Of a stretch of 64,000 nucleotides of DNA, positions 62,665 through 64,000 are shown in pieces. The notes beneath the pieces are model-generated. The model was not told where the DNA came from. It ran no database searches and saw only the letters and a program-made list of their open reading frames with translations. This DNA comes from Burkholderia anthina. Its GTDB lineage: Bacteria; Pseudomonadota; Gammaproteobacteria; Burkholderiales; Burkholderiaceae. Within the stretch, counting starts at the first letter, position 1; each line of letters opens with the position of its first letter. The stretch is from assembly GCF_902498995.1 (NCBI RefSeq), contig NZ_CABVLY010000001.1, positions 1 to 64,000 on the forward strand, in the 5' to 3' direction. The translations under genes were made by a program, and so were the position numbers.

Positions 62665-63537
62665 TCAGGCCGTCCCGTAATCGACGTGGCCGGTTTCCCG
62701 GCAGAAGCTGACCAGCCGCAACCCGGCCGCCTTCGCGATGCCGATCGCGAGCGACGACGGCGCGGAGATCGTCGCGACCATCGGGATGCCGACCCGCGCC
62801 GACTTGCGCACGAGCTCGTAGCTCGCGCGGCTCGACAGGAACACGAAGCCGTCGGTCGCGTCGGCGCGCGACAGCACGAGCGCGCCGATCAGCTTGTCCA
62901 GCGCGTTGTGGCGGCCGACATCCTCGAACGCCATCCGGATCGCGCCTGTTGCGTCGCACCACGCAGCCGCGTGCAGGCCGCCGGTGAGTCGCGTGAGCGC
63001 CTGGTGCGCGGGCAGCCCGTGGGCCGCGCGGGCGAGCGCGTCGGGCGCGAGGCGGGCGAGAAAGCCGGTATCGGGCACGCGTTCGGGCGCGAGGTCGAGC
63101 AGGTCGATGCTCTCGATGCCGCACACGCCGCAGCCGGTGCGCCCCGCGAGCGCGCGACGCCGGTCCTTCAGCGCGGCGAACGCCTGCTGGACGACCTCCA
63201 GATGCACCTCCGCGTGCGGCAGCGGCGCGTCGGCGTGCAGGATCACCTCGATGTCCTTGATGTCGCTGCCGCGCGCGACGATCCCTTCCGATATCGCGAA
63301 GCCGACCGCGAATGCTTCGAGGTCGAGCGGCGTGCACATCATCACCGCATGCGAGATGCCGTTGAAGACGAGCGCGACCGGCCATTCCTGGCCGACATAG
63401 TCGTGCGCGGTCTCGACCGCGCTGCCGCGCGTGCGGCGCACGGACAGCTCGATCGCGCCGCTCGGCTCGTCTCGCGGTGCATCTTGCGGTTCGTCGCGCA
63501 GTGGGGCGCGCAGTGGGTCGGATTGGGTCGGATTCAC
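62665..63537 (-). CDS. fdhD: Formate dehydrogenase accessory sulfurtransferase FdhD
   Basis: A 290-residue protein that transfers sulfur to the molybdenum cofactor of formate dehydrogenase. The catalytic Cys pair is in GRTGCGVCGIESID (CxxC), with FEDVGRHNALDKLIG and the C-terminal FCRETGHVDYG also typical. The chosen GTG has GGGAG five bases upstream; an ATG 42 bases further upstream is a possible alternative. No formate dehydrogenase subunit lies in the window. Divergent from the nitrate-reductase-associated gene. Confidence 0.93.
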   Translation of the reverse strand: MNPTQSDPLRAPLRDEPQDAPRDEPSGAIELSVRRTRGSAVETAHDYVGQEWPVALVFNGISHAVMMCTPLDLEAFAVGFAISEGIVARGSDIKDIEVILHADAPLPHAEVHLEVVQQAFAALKDRRRALAGRTGCGVCGIESIDLLDLAPERVPDTGFLARLAPDALARAAHGLPAHQALTRLTGGLHAAAWCDATGAIRMAFEDVGRHNALDKLIGALVLSRADATDGFVFLSSRASYELVRKSARVGIPMVATISAPSSLAIGIAKAAGLRLVSFCRETGHVDYGTA

Positions 63538-63656
63538 GAGCACTCCCGTTGATTCGAAGCAGTGCGGCGGCGATCGCATTCGCCGCTCGCGCGCAGAGGT
63601 TCTAAAATACCTCAGGCAGGCCGGCCGCGCCGGCATCCGCCACTCAGGTAACGACC

Positions 63657-64000
63657 ATGGGACTCAGCGACGCTCCGCTGCTATTCAATTTCGAACACGA
63701 TTCGTCGGAAAACCTGACGTACATCCCGATGATCGTGCGTTTCAATCTCGACCGTTTCGGTCTGCGGATTTCACTGGAGCAGTGGCAACTGCTGCCGCTC
63801 GAGGATCGCAAGCTGCTCGCGCGCTTTCCGGCCGACGACGACACCGCGATCGAGCCGAACTTCGATCACGCGTTGTTCGAGATGCTGCGCACGCATGCCG
63901 ACCTCGAGCCGTCGTGGTTCCAGCCGGACGATCAGCCGGCCTGGCGCGGAACCGACACGGTGCCGGATGCGCTGGTGCAGCAGAGCGCGCTGGCCGGGCT
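63657..64000 (+). CDS. Nitrate-reductase-associated protein, cut by the window edge
   Basis: The visible 114 residues (MGLSDAPLLFNFEHDSSENL, then MIVRFNLDRFGLRISLEQWQLL) match the nitrate reductase associated protein family, a short cytosolic protein of unknown activity. The frame is open to base 64000, so the 3' end is missing. TAAAAT at 63603 is a possible -10. Together with fdhD next door it hints at a molybdenum-enzyme context. Confidence 0.75.
   Translation, partial: MGLSDAPLLFNFEHDSSENLTYIPMIVRFNLDRFGLRISLEQWQLLPLEDRKLLARFPADDDTAIEPNFDHALFEMLRTHADLEPSWFQPDDQPAWRGTDTVPDALVQQSALAG

Overview
The window looks like a high-G+C betaproteobacterial chromosome, most likely the main chromosome of a Burkholderia, probably of the cepacia complex. 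The grounds are strongly G/C-biased third codon positions, a phaA-phaB pair, a LutABC/LldP lactate locus, a ubiE-Tim44-ubiJ-ubiB-...-aspS-nudB-clsB run, and protein sequences that read as Burkholderia throughout. I cannot fix the species. I found no tRNA, rRNA, insertion sequence, integrase or CRISPR array.

Region by region: (1) 1-2060 holds the end of phaA, then phaB (polyhydroxybutyrate precursor enzymes) and a small membrane protein. (2) About 2.1-16.5 kb is a divergent biosynthetic cluster of the aryl-polyene/xanthomonadin type. The leftward arm is chained by 1-4 base overlaps: a COG4648 membrane protein, an acyl ligase fused to a hot-dog dehydratase, an acyltransferase, a LolA-like carrier, an MMPL exporter, a NodB-type deacetylase, a ketosynthase, a half-size ketosynthase-like protein, a dehydratase and a small secreted protein. 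The rightward arm is an acyl carrier protein, a ketoreductase, a chorismatase of the FkbO/Hyg5/XanB2 family and a family-2 glycosyltransferase. Together they suggest that chorismate gives a hydroxybenzoate starter, which is activated, loaded on the carrier protein, extended to a polyene, attached to a lipid or sugar-lipid anchor and exported to the outer membrane. (3) 16.6-23.1 kb holds an M48 lipoprotein protease and the L-lactate oxidation operon lutA-lutC-lutB-lldP with divergent lldR.

(4) 23.3-31.5 kb is a mixed set: a phospholipase D/cardiolipin-synthase-like lipoprotein, a class II aldolase-fold protein, a possible small RNA, a CHRD protein, an HSL-type esterase, an EcsC-family protein, an MFS pump with its MarR regulator and a likely operator, and a DJ-1/PfpI protein. 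(5) 31.7-36.0 kb looks like a D-amino-acid catabolic locus: a D-serine-deaminase-like PLP enzyme, divergent from an RpiR regulator, a D-aminoacylase and a RidA-type protein, with a clear palindrome in the divergent promoter. (6) 36.1-37.5 kb is a short patch of lower G+C with unfamiliar small genes, including one DUF1493 gene. (7) 37.6-44.6 kb holds queF, ilvA and a 1341-residue flavin/iron-sulfur oxidoreductase.

(8) 44.7-55.3 kb is a long rightward housekeeping run: HIT protein, DUF971, ubiE, Tim44-like, ubiJ, ubiB, methyltransferase, FmdB zinc ribbon, DUF502, aspS, nudB, clsB. (9) 55.5-62.6 kb is a fatty-acid beta-oxidation operon (TetR regulator, acyl-CoA dehydrogenase, a FadN-type dehydrogenase/hydratase, thiolase, enoyl-CoA hydratase). 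(10) 62.7-64.0 kb holds fdhD, divergent from a truncated nitrate-reductase-associated protein gene.
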